The notes below the pieces were generated by a model. It was not told where the DNA came from. It saw only the letters and a program-made list of their open reading frames with translations, and made no database searches. 64,000 bases of DNA from Hyperoodon ampullatus (lineage: Eukaryota > Chordata > Mammalia > Artiodactyla > Ziphiidae), in assembly GCA_949752795.1 (NCBI GenBank), contig OX457071.1:77155983-77219982 (forward strand), written 5' to 3'. Each line of letters begins with the position of its first letter. Positions within the stretch are counted from its first letter, which is position 1. A program made the position numbers and the translations under genes. Positions 46,501-59,500 of this stretch are shown in pieces.

Positions 46501-49500
46501 GGTCAGGGCCGTGTGTCACTTAGAGCCTTTCATTACCTTTCCTGCTTGTTTTAGAGCTTGTCTACAGAAAATCAGACTCTTTGCATGGATTTTGGAATCA
46601 GCAAACACTGACTTGTGCTTCTATAAGGTATAATGATAAGTATTCCCTGGAGCCCACTGCTCAGTCTAAGAAATGAGCATATCCTTCGGCATCAAGTCAG
46701 GGCGACTGCTCCCGTCCAGTTGGGACTGACGTGGTGAGGCCACGGCTCTGGTGAGAGTCACTGGAGGCCCCAGAGCAGCCCTGCTTCACCTGCCACCGCA
46801 GCTGGGGCTTAACTGGCCCGGGCAGCGTGTGGGAAGTGGGCAGTGAGACCCACGGGTGTGGGCCTCTTCCTGCCCGAGGGGGCACCTCCCTGTCACCCCC
46901 GCGTCCCTGCAGCCGAGACCGTGAAGCCGCCGACTCGAGCACTGCCAGTTGCTCTGTAACAGCTACAAGCGCTTTTTTTGTTTGTTTGTTTATTTTTGAC
47001 TGTGTTGGGTCTTCGTTGCTGTGCACAGGCTTTCTCTAGTTGCGGTGAGCGGAGGCTACTCTTCGTTGCGGTGCGCGGGCTTCTCGTTGCGGTGGCTTCT
47101 CTTGTTGCGGAGCACAGGCTCTAGGCTCAGGGGCTTCAGTAGTTGTGGCACGTGGTCTTCAGTAGGTGTGGCTGGCAGGCTCTAGAGCGCAGGCTCAGTA
47201 GTTGTGGCGCACGGGCTTAGTTGCTCCATGGCATGTGGGATCTTCCCGGACCAGGGCTCGAACCCATGTCCCCTGCATCGGCAGGCAGACTCTCAGCCAC
47301 TGCGCCACCAGGGAAGCCCCGCTACAAGTGCTTTGAGTGCCTCTCCTTCCTATCTAGTCCTTGCTATCACTGTGGCTTTGGGTAAGTTGCTAATCCGTCT
47401 TACTCTCTCGGTTTTTGCATCTCTGACACGTGGCTGGCGGCACTCAGTTCTCGGGGTGATTGTGGCGGACAGGACGGGGCTCACATGCAGGGCCCTCTGT
47501 CCACACATTCACTCCACAGGCCTTCCTGCTGCTCATTTCTTTACAAATCTGCCAACAGCCTGTACGTGCGACTCTCCGACAGGGGTGCTAATGGCATTTT
47601 CTAAGAGCATCGTTTTAAAGTGGGACCGCTGCTAGGTAGAAAGTTTGGCTGGAAGATTTCCTAGTGGAGCTCCGGCAGGTATTGATGAAGCTTGTCGTCT
47701 TTGGAACTCTTAACTCTGCAGCAGCCCAGATGTTTGAAATTCCTGGCCGAGGGCAGAGCCTCCCATTGTACGGACCTGTCCCAAGGTGGGTTAAAATAGC
47801 TGTTTTCTCAGAGAAAACGATCGTGCGCCTCCAAGCACGTGTGTAGTTATCGTCTGGTGTTTAGTCTGCTGCCTGTGGGCACGTGACCAGCTGGAGAAAG
47901 CCAGGCCTCCCTGTAACGAGGAGCATCCCTGCTGTGGTGTCACACGTGTCCGTGGAGGGTGGAGAGGACACGGGTTCTGACCCGCAGCCGGAGCTGACAC
48001 ACACGCACGGTCTCTAGAAGCCCGTCTCGATAGAGCCGAGAGAAGGAAACATTTTTAAACAGCAGCCAAAGAAGAGGTGAGAGGAAGTAAGGGGGCCGTG
48101 GGTCCCAACACCAGAGGACCTGGTGGTTACGTGGCTGCGTTTCTGGAAGATCGTCAGGCCCCCATCGCTCTGAGGTGCCACCGTGAACATGTTGGTATCT
48201 GGTGTGATTTTTTTTTTTAATTTACAAAATGAGGTCATATCGTATGTGCTATTGGGTTTGTTTGCTCTGGCTTGTGTTGGAGGCTGTTTGTACGTGGGGG
48301 TGATGGCCACAGTGCTGAAGGCAGGGGCTGCGCTGTAGGGTGGCTGGCTGGAGGCCGGGCTCACTGCTGCCCACGTCCGGGCTTGGCTTCTCCGGGGGAG
48401 GGGAGACCCTCAGCTCCGTGAGGTGTGGCGGTGCCGAAGGGCCGTGGCCTGGCTCCCTTGACCCTCTGCCTCACTCCTGTGCTGCCCGTCTGCCCCTCTC
48501 TGTGCTGCAGTCTCTGGTCGGAGCTTCGGGTCCAGTGTCCCCAGGGGAGGGGAGGGCCGGGCCGGGTGGGACCTTGGGTCCTCATCCTCTCCTGCCCGGT
48601 GGGCTCACAGCTTGCTCCTGGGCGTTTCACCCTCTCCCTCTGGCTTCTCTATTCCAAAACGTCCTGAGGTCCCTCCTCCACTGTGACTGTCGCGTCAGAG
48701 CACGGATGGAAAATGATGAGAGTGATTTGGCGGCTGATGCAGCAGGTATGAGCCGAAGCCCCGTGTATGTTTTTGTGACCCGCTTTTTGTGCTTGGCTTG
48801 TTTTACTTTACGGTATATCGTAAGCATTGCCCCGTGTCATTTTATTCTCCGACACACTCTCTAAAAAAACAAAGTGTCGTATTCCAGTGAATTGATGATA
48901 GACCTTGGTCTATTCTGGGGCACCCAGCTTGTTGGAACGTTGTCACCCGTAAGCGACAGCCAGTGGGTAGGACCCTCATTAACTCTTTCACTGCTGGACA
49001 GGACCCGCTGGGCCACAGGAGGGGCTGTTTGAGGCAGGAGCAGGTGCGGAGGGGGGTGGGACTCGGCGCCTTGAGAGCCTCCAGGGCGGAGACCACGCGG
49101 GACGGCGCTCTTCCCGCCCCCTGCGCCCTCACAAGGTGGGGCCGCCAGGGCAGGAAGGGCTGGGCTTTGGCCCGTCTGTTCCTCCGTTCGTTCATCGCTT
49201 TCCGAGCGCCCAGGCAGTTCCTGTCTGCCAAGCCGTGGACACAGACGTGAGCAGGACGCAGCTTCTGGCCCCGAGAACTTCAGGATGAGCAGGCGGGATT
49301 GTGGACAAGGGGCACAGGCCGTGCGTGGGCAGGCAGCACCGGGGCTGGCCTTCCTGTCACACATGCCTGTGATGGCTGATGACGATGTAATATTTCAGAC
49401 GTCTTTAGAAGCAGAGAGAATGACGCAACCGTCTCCCACCTTGTTCCGGAGACCTTCGGGAGAAGCGCCGTGTCACACGGAGCAGCTTCTCTGTGCCTCC

Positions 49501-52500
49501 GTGCTGGGTTCCTCATCCCCATTCCTGTTCGGTGCTGTTGCTTCAGACGCATTCTGTAACCAATCTGCGGTGTTGTTTTACAAGTTTTTTAAAACCCCTG
49601 TATAATATGATTTTGCAGCTTCCTTTTTCCGTCTGCATCATGTTTCTGAGGCTTGTCGACGTTGATGGACGAGGCTCCCGTTCACTGTAATTGCTGTCAT
49701 TTCACCGCCACTGACGTCTCCGTTATCCCACTAATGGGTGTTTAGATTGTTTCCAGTTTTCCATTCTCGACAGAAGTGCAGCAGGTGTTCTCCTGTGTGT
49801 CTTCCTGTGAACACGTGGGGACTTTCTCCGGAAGTGGGGTTTGTGGGTCACAGGATGTGAGCATCCCTGACTTTACCAGATGCTGTCACAGTGTTCTGTG
49901 TGGTTTACAGGTCAGCATCTCGTCCTCAGCCTCTGCGGTGTGGTCTTCCCTGTCCTAGCCAACACTTGGTGGTGTCAGGTATTTTAATAACTTGTCCATC
50001 TAATGAGTGTGAGATGGCCCCTTGTTTTAAAAAGTGCAGGCTCTGATTACTGATGATGTTGGACTTCTTTTGACTATTTGCATTTTGAGTTCTGACTTTA
50101 CCACTGACTGTATGAACTTGGGAAATGATTACTCATTCTGAGCCTCAGTCTCCTGATTTTTAAAAAAATATTTTATTTATTTATTTGGCTTCACCGGGTC
50201 TTACTTGTGGCACGAAGGATCTTCTTTGCTGCGTGCGGGATCTTTAGTTGCGGCATGCGGGATCTAGTTCCCCGACTAGAGATTGAACCCGGACCCCCTG
50301 CACTGGGAACTCGGAGTCTTAGCCACTGGACCAGCAGGGAAGTCCCAGTCTCCTGATTTTGATAAAATACAAGCACCTGCATTTCAGGGCGATTCCAAGA
50401 CTCGGAGACTCGTGCACAGCTCCCGCTCTCTGTCTCAGTCCCGAGTCCTCCCACCAACAGGCCCACGAGTCTGCGCCTCCGTTGAAGAGACCCTCCCAAA
50501 GGCTGGTCTGCAGCACGAGAGGAGCTGAGGTCCCCCTGGGCTGCGAGGGCCCTCCCGGGAACCCAGCAGGAGTCTGTGGGGACCTGGACAGTCGGTGCGT
50601 CTGCACGGTCACGCCGGCCCCTTAAGCTCCCTCATCCCCCTTAGACTGTGCTCTCCACAGCGCAGCCAGGGGACCCTTTTAAAACAGAAGTCGGATCTTG
50701 TGCTCCAAACGCTAGGTGGCTTCCTGCCTCGATCAGGGTAAAAGCCAGCGTCCTTGTCCCGGCCCACTCGATGGGCTTTCACACTGGGGGTCAACATCCA
50801 TTTAAACCCTGAAATCAGTTTAAAGGATTTCAAACATGTTTTTTAAACAATATTTATTTATTTATTTGGTTGCCCCGGGTCTTAGTTGCGGCACGCGCGT
50901 GGGATCTAGTTCCCCGACCAGGGATCGAAGCCGGGCCCCCTGCATTGGGAGTGTGGAGTCTTACCCACTGGACCACCAGGGAAGTCCCAGTTTAAAGGAT
51001 TTCAGAACCACGGGGTTGAGTCGGCCAGAAGGGTGCCTGCAAAGCAGCTGTGTGCCTGTGTATGTCCATTTCAAGGTTACACTGTAACTTCTTCTTTGCT
51101 TTTTTTTTCTTTTTAATAGATTGTTTTTTGTTTGGTTGGTTTTGTTTTGGGCCGCGTGAGGCTTGCGGGATCTGAGTTCTCCAACCAGGGATTGAACCCG
51201 GGCTACGGCAGTGAAAGCCTGGAATCCTACCACTAGGCCACCAGGGAACTCCCTAACTTTTTCTGAAAATTACATAAAAACTAGCTTGGAAATTTGTCTT
51301 CAGTACCATATTTCATAATTAAACATTTTTGTAAATTTCACTGTATCTTTCAAGGGTGTAGAAGTAGCAGAAGACTGTCTTCCTTCTTAAATGAGCCCAT
51401 AGCTTTCTACATCACCCCCTTTACTTGATAACATTTTAAAAAACAACCACAGAGAAGAGAGCTCCCTGAAATCTGCATCTAGACGTCCCTTCCCTTTGAT
51501 GCCTGTGGGCTGATGGTCCCCAGCAAAGTGGGACGGAGGCCGTGCAGAGGGCTACAGGACACACAGGAAAAGCGCAGCTACTCATTTAAAGCGCAGAAAG
51601 GAGCTCGAAGGTCTGTGACTAAGGATGCTTGGTGGGGAGGCGCATGTGCTGTCTGTGGCTGAGACGTCTGAATGGCAGAAGTTGACGGTGGCCCTTGTCT
51701 GCACGGGAAGAGTCTCCCCACACACTCAGGCCCCTGAATTTCGGGAGCCAAGCCTGGCTTGTAGCTGATGAAGAAATCTGTTCTTCCAGAATCACGCTGA
51801 GCCGCTGGCGCTTGAGCTCTGCTGGCTGGTCCATCTCCCGGCGTCCTGACGCCCAGTCGCGGCGCAGGTCTGGCCTTCGTGGCTCCATCTTGTGTCCGCA
51901 GGTACCAGGCGGCGGGCAGCCCCTGCCCCCGTCTCCTGGGCCCAGGGTCCCGCTGCTCACGCACTGGACTGCCACCTCCTGCTTCGTCGTCCGGCATCGT
52001 GGGCTGAGACAACAACCGAATCCTTTCCTTCGTGAAAACCTTGTACCTCTGACGACAGAGTTCCCAACAAGGGTGCGAGCCGAAGCTTCCCATTAAACCC
52101 CTCCTCGATTCCCCTCCTGGCCCCGGAGGACAGTGGCCGGAGGCCCTTGGGCCTGCCTTCTCACCGGTGTCTTCTCTCTACCCTGTAGAGTCCACAGTGC
52201 AGTTCAGAACCAAGTGTGCAGAGCTTGGCAAGCCCTTCCTTCTGGACCCTTGTCCTGACCTCTGATCTGCCCTGAAAGGAGCTGGGGCCCTGCCCAGCGG
52301 GGGAGCGGGAAGGCTGGCCCTGGGCCCCGTCGCACCGCGTGCCCCAGTTCAGACCACCCAGTGAGGCTGTGTTGTCCCCAGGCTTTCTCTGCCTGAGACC
52401 TTCTCTTCTGAACTCTGCCCGCCCCAGCTCCACCCTCCGTCTGGCATCCTCGGCTCAGGCTTTGAACGCGCCTGTCTCTCTAACTTAGCGTCACGTTCTT

Positions 52501-53469
52501 TGTGTTGGGACACCACGGACCTCTACCCACTCGTGTCGCCAGGCCCTCTGGCTGGTGGTGACCAGCTCCCCCCTGGAACCTGTCTTCTGAGGGGCCCGCA
52601 CCATCCACCCCTGTGCTCTCTGCCACAGGCTCCTTGCTTCCCCCAGAACTCAGAACGCCAGGGCTCGTCTCTCCCTGGCAGGGACGGTCTGGCTCCTTCC
52701 TTGTTTCCTGGGGCAGAAGAGACTGTCCTAGAGATTTTGTGAAAGGGAGGCACATGGTTTTGTGTGTGTGCCTATTTATTGGGTGACTTGTGCGAGCCAG
52801 GTTTCAGAGGACCTGTCGGTCTCCCTAAAAGCAGGCATGTGCTGGTGAGGGTGCCGTCAGGGGTTTCCTGACAGAGCACGGGGGGGGGGCGGGGCATGCT
52901 GGGGAGGCAGACCCTGTTCCCTGAGCCCAGCGGCGGGCCCACTGTGTCCACGGGCAGGTTCATGCCGCTGACCGTCCTTAGGAGGCCCTGACCCTGCGCG
53001 GCACATGTGCTGTTAAAACTGGTTCCCTACCCTTTCCTGGAACACGGCAAAGTGGTTTTGTATGTTATAGTCTATTTCTCTATGGCTTTTCATTATTGAC
53101 AAAAATGGGAGTGTTTTTTTCAAAAAGAGGTTGGACCTAAGTTATCGTAACAGGCGTATCCAGGAGTGTAGTGCTCCTTTAAGAACAAATCCCACGAAGA
53201 TGTAAGAATGGTTTTGTAGTTAAATATTAACCCAAGTAAAATACTTATTTAAGGGCCTGTGAAGTTGCAAGAGCATTTAGAAAGCAGTACTTCCTGCTGA
53301 CTGTGTAGCCAAATTATGATAAATAGAAGCAAAGTAGGTATTTTATTATTGGGCTCATAATAGGACAACTGGAATAACCTGCTGGATAGACTGAAATAAA
53401 GACGTTATTTAGGTTCTCAGACTTCACTAATCACACCAGTAATCAATATTATGATACCATTCTCATTTC

Positions 53470-53508
<39 letters not shown>

Positions 53509-56500
53509 CTCATAGGGGATTGTGGTAGTTTCCCTGGAATGGGTCACACCTCTGCTCACCTATCTCAATAGTGCCAACAGAAAATCCTTAATGTTTTAGC
53601 AAACGTCCCTCAAAATCATGGAACTTTCCAGCTGAAGGGAGCTTTGGGATGACCTTGTGAAATCTTGCCCTCTCACTGGACTCAGCTGTGATCTGGAGGA
53701 TTTTTGTCATCTGCCCACAATTATGTAGCTGGATAACACTGGCAGCTTTATTATAACGGAACTGGACGTACGCATAAGTCTTCTCATCATCTTACGCTCT
53801 TTAACAAGAAGAAATCATTGCATATTTCAACATAAAACTGTCAGACTTGTTTTCCTCGTGTTCTAATCAAGCCCTTGTCTGTAGACGATGCTCAGACACA
53901 TTTTGCACGTCACTATTTCTTCATGTTGTTTACCCTATTGAAAGTCGCACATTTTGTTCACTGCTGTGCACTCTGTAGAGGAGACTATTAGATGCTTAGT
54001 GCTTGTCCAGTAAGAGAATTTGGCCGTAGCAAGTATTCTTGGGCTGCATTACGTGTATCCCAGGGAATACGTTCATTATACTTCACATGATGATTCTCTC
54101 ACTGGATTATTTACGGCCTCTCGACTCCTGCCCCACGCGCTTCTGTTTGAGGGGCTGATTTATTGTATTATATCTAATGCGGACAGACATCTTTATGCAA
54201 GTGGACTTTGAAATCAGGGCGCACGTTTAATAACTTTTGGTACTTGTTAACAAATAGTCACCTCAAAGGACCAAATATATATGACTGTGAAGAGTTTCAC
54301 CAGCCCATTTGCCTTTATAACTGTTTTGTTTTGGTGTTAACAATTCAATATAAAACGCTATTTTATTAAAAGTGTTTCTTTGATCCTTGGTAAGGTTGAG
54401 CATTTTCCATGCGTGTTTAATTTTAGCCCAAATTTCTTCTTCATCCCCTACCTATAAGTTACTCTAAAAAACATCTTTTTCCTCGGAAGCGCTCAGTGGG
54501 CGCCCTGCCCCGCGGCCTTGCTGTAGGGCCGGGGCCTCCAGGGGCCACGCCGGGGCCGAGGGCCGGAGTGGTGCCTCATCTTCTCGTCACCCACTCACAG
54601 TTCAGAGGCCCCTTGCGGGTTTGCTGGGCCTTAGTTTTCTCTTCTACTTCTCCGGGAACTGCGCGGTGCCGGGTGTGTCGGGCTGGCTCGGGATCCACTC
54701 GCCCCGCGGGGCCTGCGTCTCTGGCTCGGGCCCCGGGCAGGCTGGGTCGCCCTTTCCTTCACCGTCACAGACAGCCACCCGCCCTTCAGCCTCTTGGAAG
54801 CGCCGGGAAACGGCCGTGAGGAGCTGCCTGCCCCCGGGCTCTGGCGCTGCGGGACTTTCAAGCCGGGCAGCTCGCGGGGTGGAGCACAAGGGACAGAGGG
54901 AGGGCAGGCGGGAGGGGACGTGGGTCTAGAAGCCGAGGGGCAACGGGGTGGCGCGGGGGCAGCCGTGCAGACCCTGGGCCCCTGCGCACCTGCCTCCCGA
55001 AGGCCGGGGGCAGCGTGCCGTCCGGCTGGGGCGCAGCTCAGGGGCAGGCTGTGGGCGGCCCCGGGCACCGCTCTTACAGCGGCACGCCACGCTGCCGGCC
55101 TGACATCTGGGCACTGGAGTCACAGAAACGGGGTCCTGCTTTCTGGAGGGTGGAGGTAAGACAGGGTTGTGATTCCTGATGTAAAGATTTTAAAATGATC
55201 CCGAGTTTCCTGCAGTCTGTGGGGTTTTTTTAGTATTTATTTATTTACTTACATTTTATTTATTTTGGCTGTGCCAGGTCTTAGTGGCGGCATGCGTGCG
55301 GGATCTAGTTCCCTGACCAGGGATCGAACCCGGGCCCGCTGCATTGGGAGTGCGGAGTCTTACCCACTGGACCACCAAGGAAGTCCCTTCCTGCAGTTTT
55401 TAAAGCACGCCTATACATATATGTCTAGTGGTGTCTCTGAGAGTTAATGTACGGAAACTGCACACTTGCTCAATTTGGTGGAAGGCACAGACGGCAAGGG
55501 CAACACTGCCTGACTGGCTAGTTCACTAAACAGGAGGGCGCGTCAGCGTGGGCGGGTGTGTGATGGGTGTATGGTTCGTTGTGCGATTCGAAACAGCCCT
55601 GTGGGGGCTTCCCTGGTGGCGCAGTGGTTGAGAGTCCGCCTGCCGATGCAGGGGACACGGGTTCGTGCCCCGGTCCGGGAAGATCCCACATGCCGCGGAG
55701 CGGCTGGGCCCGTGAGCCATGGCCGCTGAGCCTGCGCGTCCGGAGCCTGTGCCCCGCAACGGGAGAGGCCACAACAGTGAGAGGCCCGTGTACAGCAAAA
55801 AAAAGCAAAAAACAAAAACAAAAACAAAACAGCCCTGTGAGCAGGCAACCTGTGGTTGCCTCCCGGTGTTTTTGCTGGTTAAGTTCCTCGACTGGAAGCG
55901 AAGCGTAAGGAAGGCTGGAATCTTGAGGCTGTGAGGCCAGTGCGCAGCAGGGAGTTTGAACACACACACGGTCCGGCGTGGTTCGTCCTCAGGGTCGCCG
56001 CTTCCTTGACACGTAGCCGGTCTGAAGCGACGCACACGTGTGGCCGGTCACCCGAAAGAAGCCAAGGCTTCGGTCCCGTCCCAAGCACAGCAGATGGGCT
56101 CTGTCCGCAGTGGGCTGGCTCTCCCCCAGCTCGTGCCCTTTCCTTCGATCCCAAGGCAGCTCTGGCTACCGCTGCCCAGCCTCGCGAGCCGTCCCTTCCC
56201 GCTGCTGCCCCCAGAGGCCGCCTCCCCCCAAGCCCTTGGCTCGCGGGCGGGGCTCTTCCTGCCTCTCCCCGAGGACACAGGCACAGGTCACGGCCGCGTG
56301 CGCGCTTTGTGCAGCCACCCCGTGGGGCCCGGCCAGGATGGGGTTTAATATTATGTACACAGTCAGTGGATGTGAAGCACCGGACTCCTTCCCGTCCCTG
56401 TGTTAGGTGGGTGGGCACAGCCCTGAGCCACAGGAGGGTCAGGCCCCCAGGCTGTCGCAGTCCCAACAGAGGGGCAGACACACCAGCGTGGGGACAGGTC

Positions 56501-59500
56501 CACTCTGTCAGCCGCGAAAAGCCCCTGGCCCGGCAGGCGGGGAGAGCGGCTCGTCCATCCTCAGGGTCCGGGGCATCTCCTGGGCTCCTGCCGTGGCTCT
56601 TTGCTGACCGGCCTCTGTCCTCTGGGGACCCGGGGTCGGCCTGGGGTCCTGCTGCCTGCTCACTGCCTTCTCCTCTCCGGTCCGAGCTACAGCAGTCTCT
56701 GTCAAGGCTCTCCCACCCCTGCTGCTCTCAGGCCCCTGCCCTCCGGTCACCACCCGCTTCCTGCATTTGCAGTCCCCCCCTCCCCGCCCACCCACCCCTC
56801 CACCTTCAGAAGACCCCCGTCTGTCCACAGAATCCCCTCTAGCTGCCCCTCCGGGTTCCATCCTTGAAGGCTGGCTCCGCTGTCTGCCCACAGCTCTGCA
56901 GAGCCGACCCCGGGTGCCTGGGCCACAGCGCTCGCAGCCCTCCCCCTCCGCCTGCGCACCCGACCGCGGTGTCTGCAGCCCTGCCCCCGGCCCATCCTCT
57001 CACGGACCCCTGACCCTGCTTGGAAAGCTCCCGTGACTGCCTTCAGATAGGGGCCCGGTCTGCGGTGCCTCCCCGCTGTCCCCTCCCGCCTCCCCGTTCT
57101 CCCCGCTCCAGGCCCCTGCTCTGACCACCTGCTGCCAAGAATACCCTTCCTCCACTGAGCCCTCCGGCTGCCCAAATCCCGGCTGTCCTTGAAGAGCCGG
57201 CTGTGCCTCCGTCTGGCCTGTGATCAGTCCCTGGTCCCTCTCCGTCCTCCGGCCCTCTTCCCCGGGTGCTCATCCCGCCAGCAGTGCTGGGGCCTGTCCT
57301 GGGCTGATGTCCTCTCTCACCCGCTGCCGCCCGCATGGGCACGGGGCACTGTAAACAGTAGAGTGCAGCTCTCCCCTCGAGGCAGGGGTCCCTCCCCCAG
57401 GAAGCCTGGGGTGGGGAAGGCCAGTTCTCTGACTTGCACAGGCCAGACGGGAACTTCATTCAGTCTAGTCGCAGAAGTTTTCTCAGCAGGAGCGGGACGT
57501 ATGGTCCTCCAGGCCCATCGTCGCGGTCTGGGGGTCAGTGTGTGTGAAGTTGTCATTGGCCCCAGTGGTGCTGGCTTGGAGCCGGGCGCAGGGCGGGAAG
57601 GCAGTCCTGGAGGCTTCGTGTCGAGGGGACGCACGCCCAGGCCCCCACTGACGTCTCTGTGTCCACCCCACCCCCAGGAGATGGCGGGCAGGGCCCTCAA
57701 GCAGACCGGCAGCCGCAGCATCGAGGCCGCCCTGGAGTTCATCAGTAAGATGGGTTACCTGGAGCCGGGCAAGGAGCAGATTGTGCGGGTCGTCAAGCAG
57801 ACCTCCCCAGGTGAGCACGCTGGGGGCCGCGGGCAGGGGCCATCCTGACGGTCGCCCAAGGGTGGGGACAGCGGGTGGCAGATATGACACTGAGCTGGGT
57901 GCTTCCTACTTGCTGGGTTTGTGGACTTGTTTTGCTTATGAAAGATCGGAAAATTCACTGGATATTAAAATGAGGCAACCCCGCAGGTTCTTTCTGCTTT
58001 CTCTTGGGCTTGTGGGGGAGTCTTTGAGGGGAGGCTTATTTCATTGATTCTGAAACACTCCGTTTCCCACTCTGTGGCCTCTGAGAGCAGGCTGCCCAAT
58101 GGCAGGTGCCTCCAGAGCTGGACACCTTGGGCAGAGGTGTGGGAAAGCCCCCTAGTGCCCCTGGGGAGGGCCAGAGGCCCCAGCACCAGATGTCCTGCCT
58201 TGCTGGCTGTCACTGAATCTTTTTGTTTGCTGGTAGAGCAGATGGGGCCACTTTGGTGACCTGAGGTCCCTGGGTGTAGTAAGGGATTCAGGATATTGAA
58301 CAGGAGTGTTCCCTGTTTTGTGGGAGACCTTGGATAAGCCCAGTTCATCTGCTGAGGGGGAAATTGCATGGGCTTTGTAGCCGTATCTTCTTTGTGAAGA
58401 GGACACAGGTTTCTGTTTTCTTCTTGACTGAGGAGTTCCCTTAAACAGTGCCTCGCTGGCCACCGTGTCGAGACTCTGAGGGTCCCGGGGTCTGTGTTGC
58501 AGCCCAGCCCCTCAGGAGGCGGCGCCCACTCTCTGATGACCCCGCACCTGCCTTGCTCGTGGGCTTTCTGATGCATCATCTTAGCCTGAGAACAGTGTCA
58601 TTTGCTGTGGCTTCTGCTGGAAGCACAGCTGCAGAGGGTCTGGGCTCGGCCAGGTGCTCCGCGGGGGCGTCCTCGGACAGGCAGGGCACGGCCTTTGGAC
58701 TGGGAGCCCGGCGCTGCCCACGCGGCCGTCACTGGCGTCAGGGGCCTTCCCAGGCCCTCGGCCGCGGAGTAGCCGTGCCGCGGCGTCAGCCTCCCGTTCC
58801 CTCCTCTGCAGGAAAGGGCCTGGCGCCAGCCTCTGTGCCGCGGAGGCCAAGCTTCGAAGGAGCAGGTGACCCTTTCCCGCCCTACGCCCAGGTGAGCGGG
58901 CCGGCCTTCGAGGGCCCCGCCGCCCTGGAGGAGGCGCCCCGCCAGTACCCGGACTTTCTCTTCGCCGCCGTCGGGCCTCACTGCCGTCCGCACCCACCCA
59001 AGGGCTACGCCACCGCCGGGGAGGCCGCCGGGATGAGCCTCCCCGGCCCCGGGGGCCCGGCGCCCCCGCTGCAGGGCCCGCATTACAGGGCCCCCCTGCT
59101 GGTGCCCGGGGAGCCCCTGGGCTACGGCGTCCAGCGCAGCCCCTCCTTCCAGAGCAAGACCCCGCCGGAGGTCGGCGGGTACGCGGGCCTGGCCGCCAAG
59201 GGCCCGGCCGTGCAGGTGCAGGTGCAGCCCGGCCTCGCGTTCCCGCCCCCAGGCGGCGCCGCCGCGTACGCGCCCCACCCGCACCCCAAGCAGCCCCACC
59301 CGGTGCACGCGGGGGGCCCCCGGGGCGCCGTGTTCGCTGGCGACAGCCCCCCGCCGGGCCTAGCCACCCCCTCCCGGACCGGCCTTGGCGCCGAGCGGTT
59401 CGAGCAGAGCGCGCCCCCCGCGCCGCAGTGGCCGAGCGCCGGCCTGGCCCGACGGGACTCGCTGCAGAAGCCGGGCCCCAGCAGGACCGGCTCCTTCAAC

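Noticed and set aside
55931..56842. A 303-codon + strand frame before the second coding exon
   Set aside because: No domain, no splice signals joining it to LATS2, and it is rich in P, S, R and A as expected in C-rich DNA.
58448..58811. Extension of the large LATS2 exon upstream, since the frame is open for 121 codons
   Set aside because: A good acceptor (CTCTGCAG) sits at 58811 and the joined product matches LATS2 exactly there; the upstream residues match nothing known.
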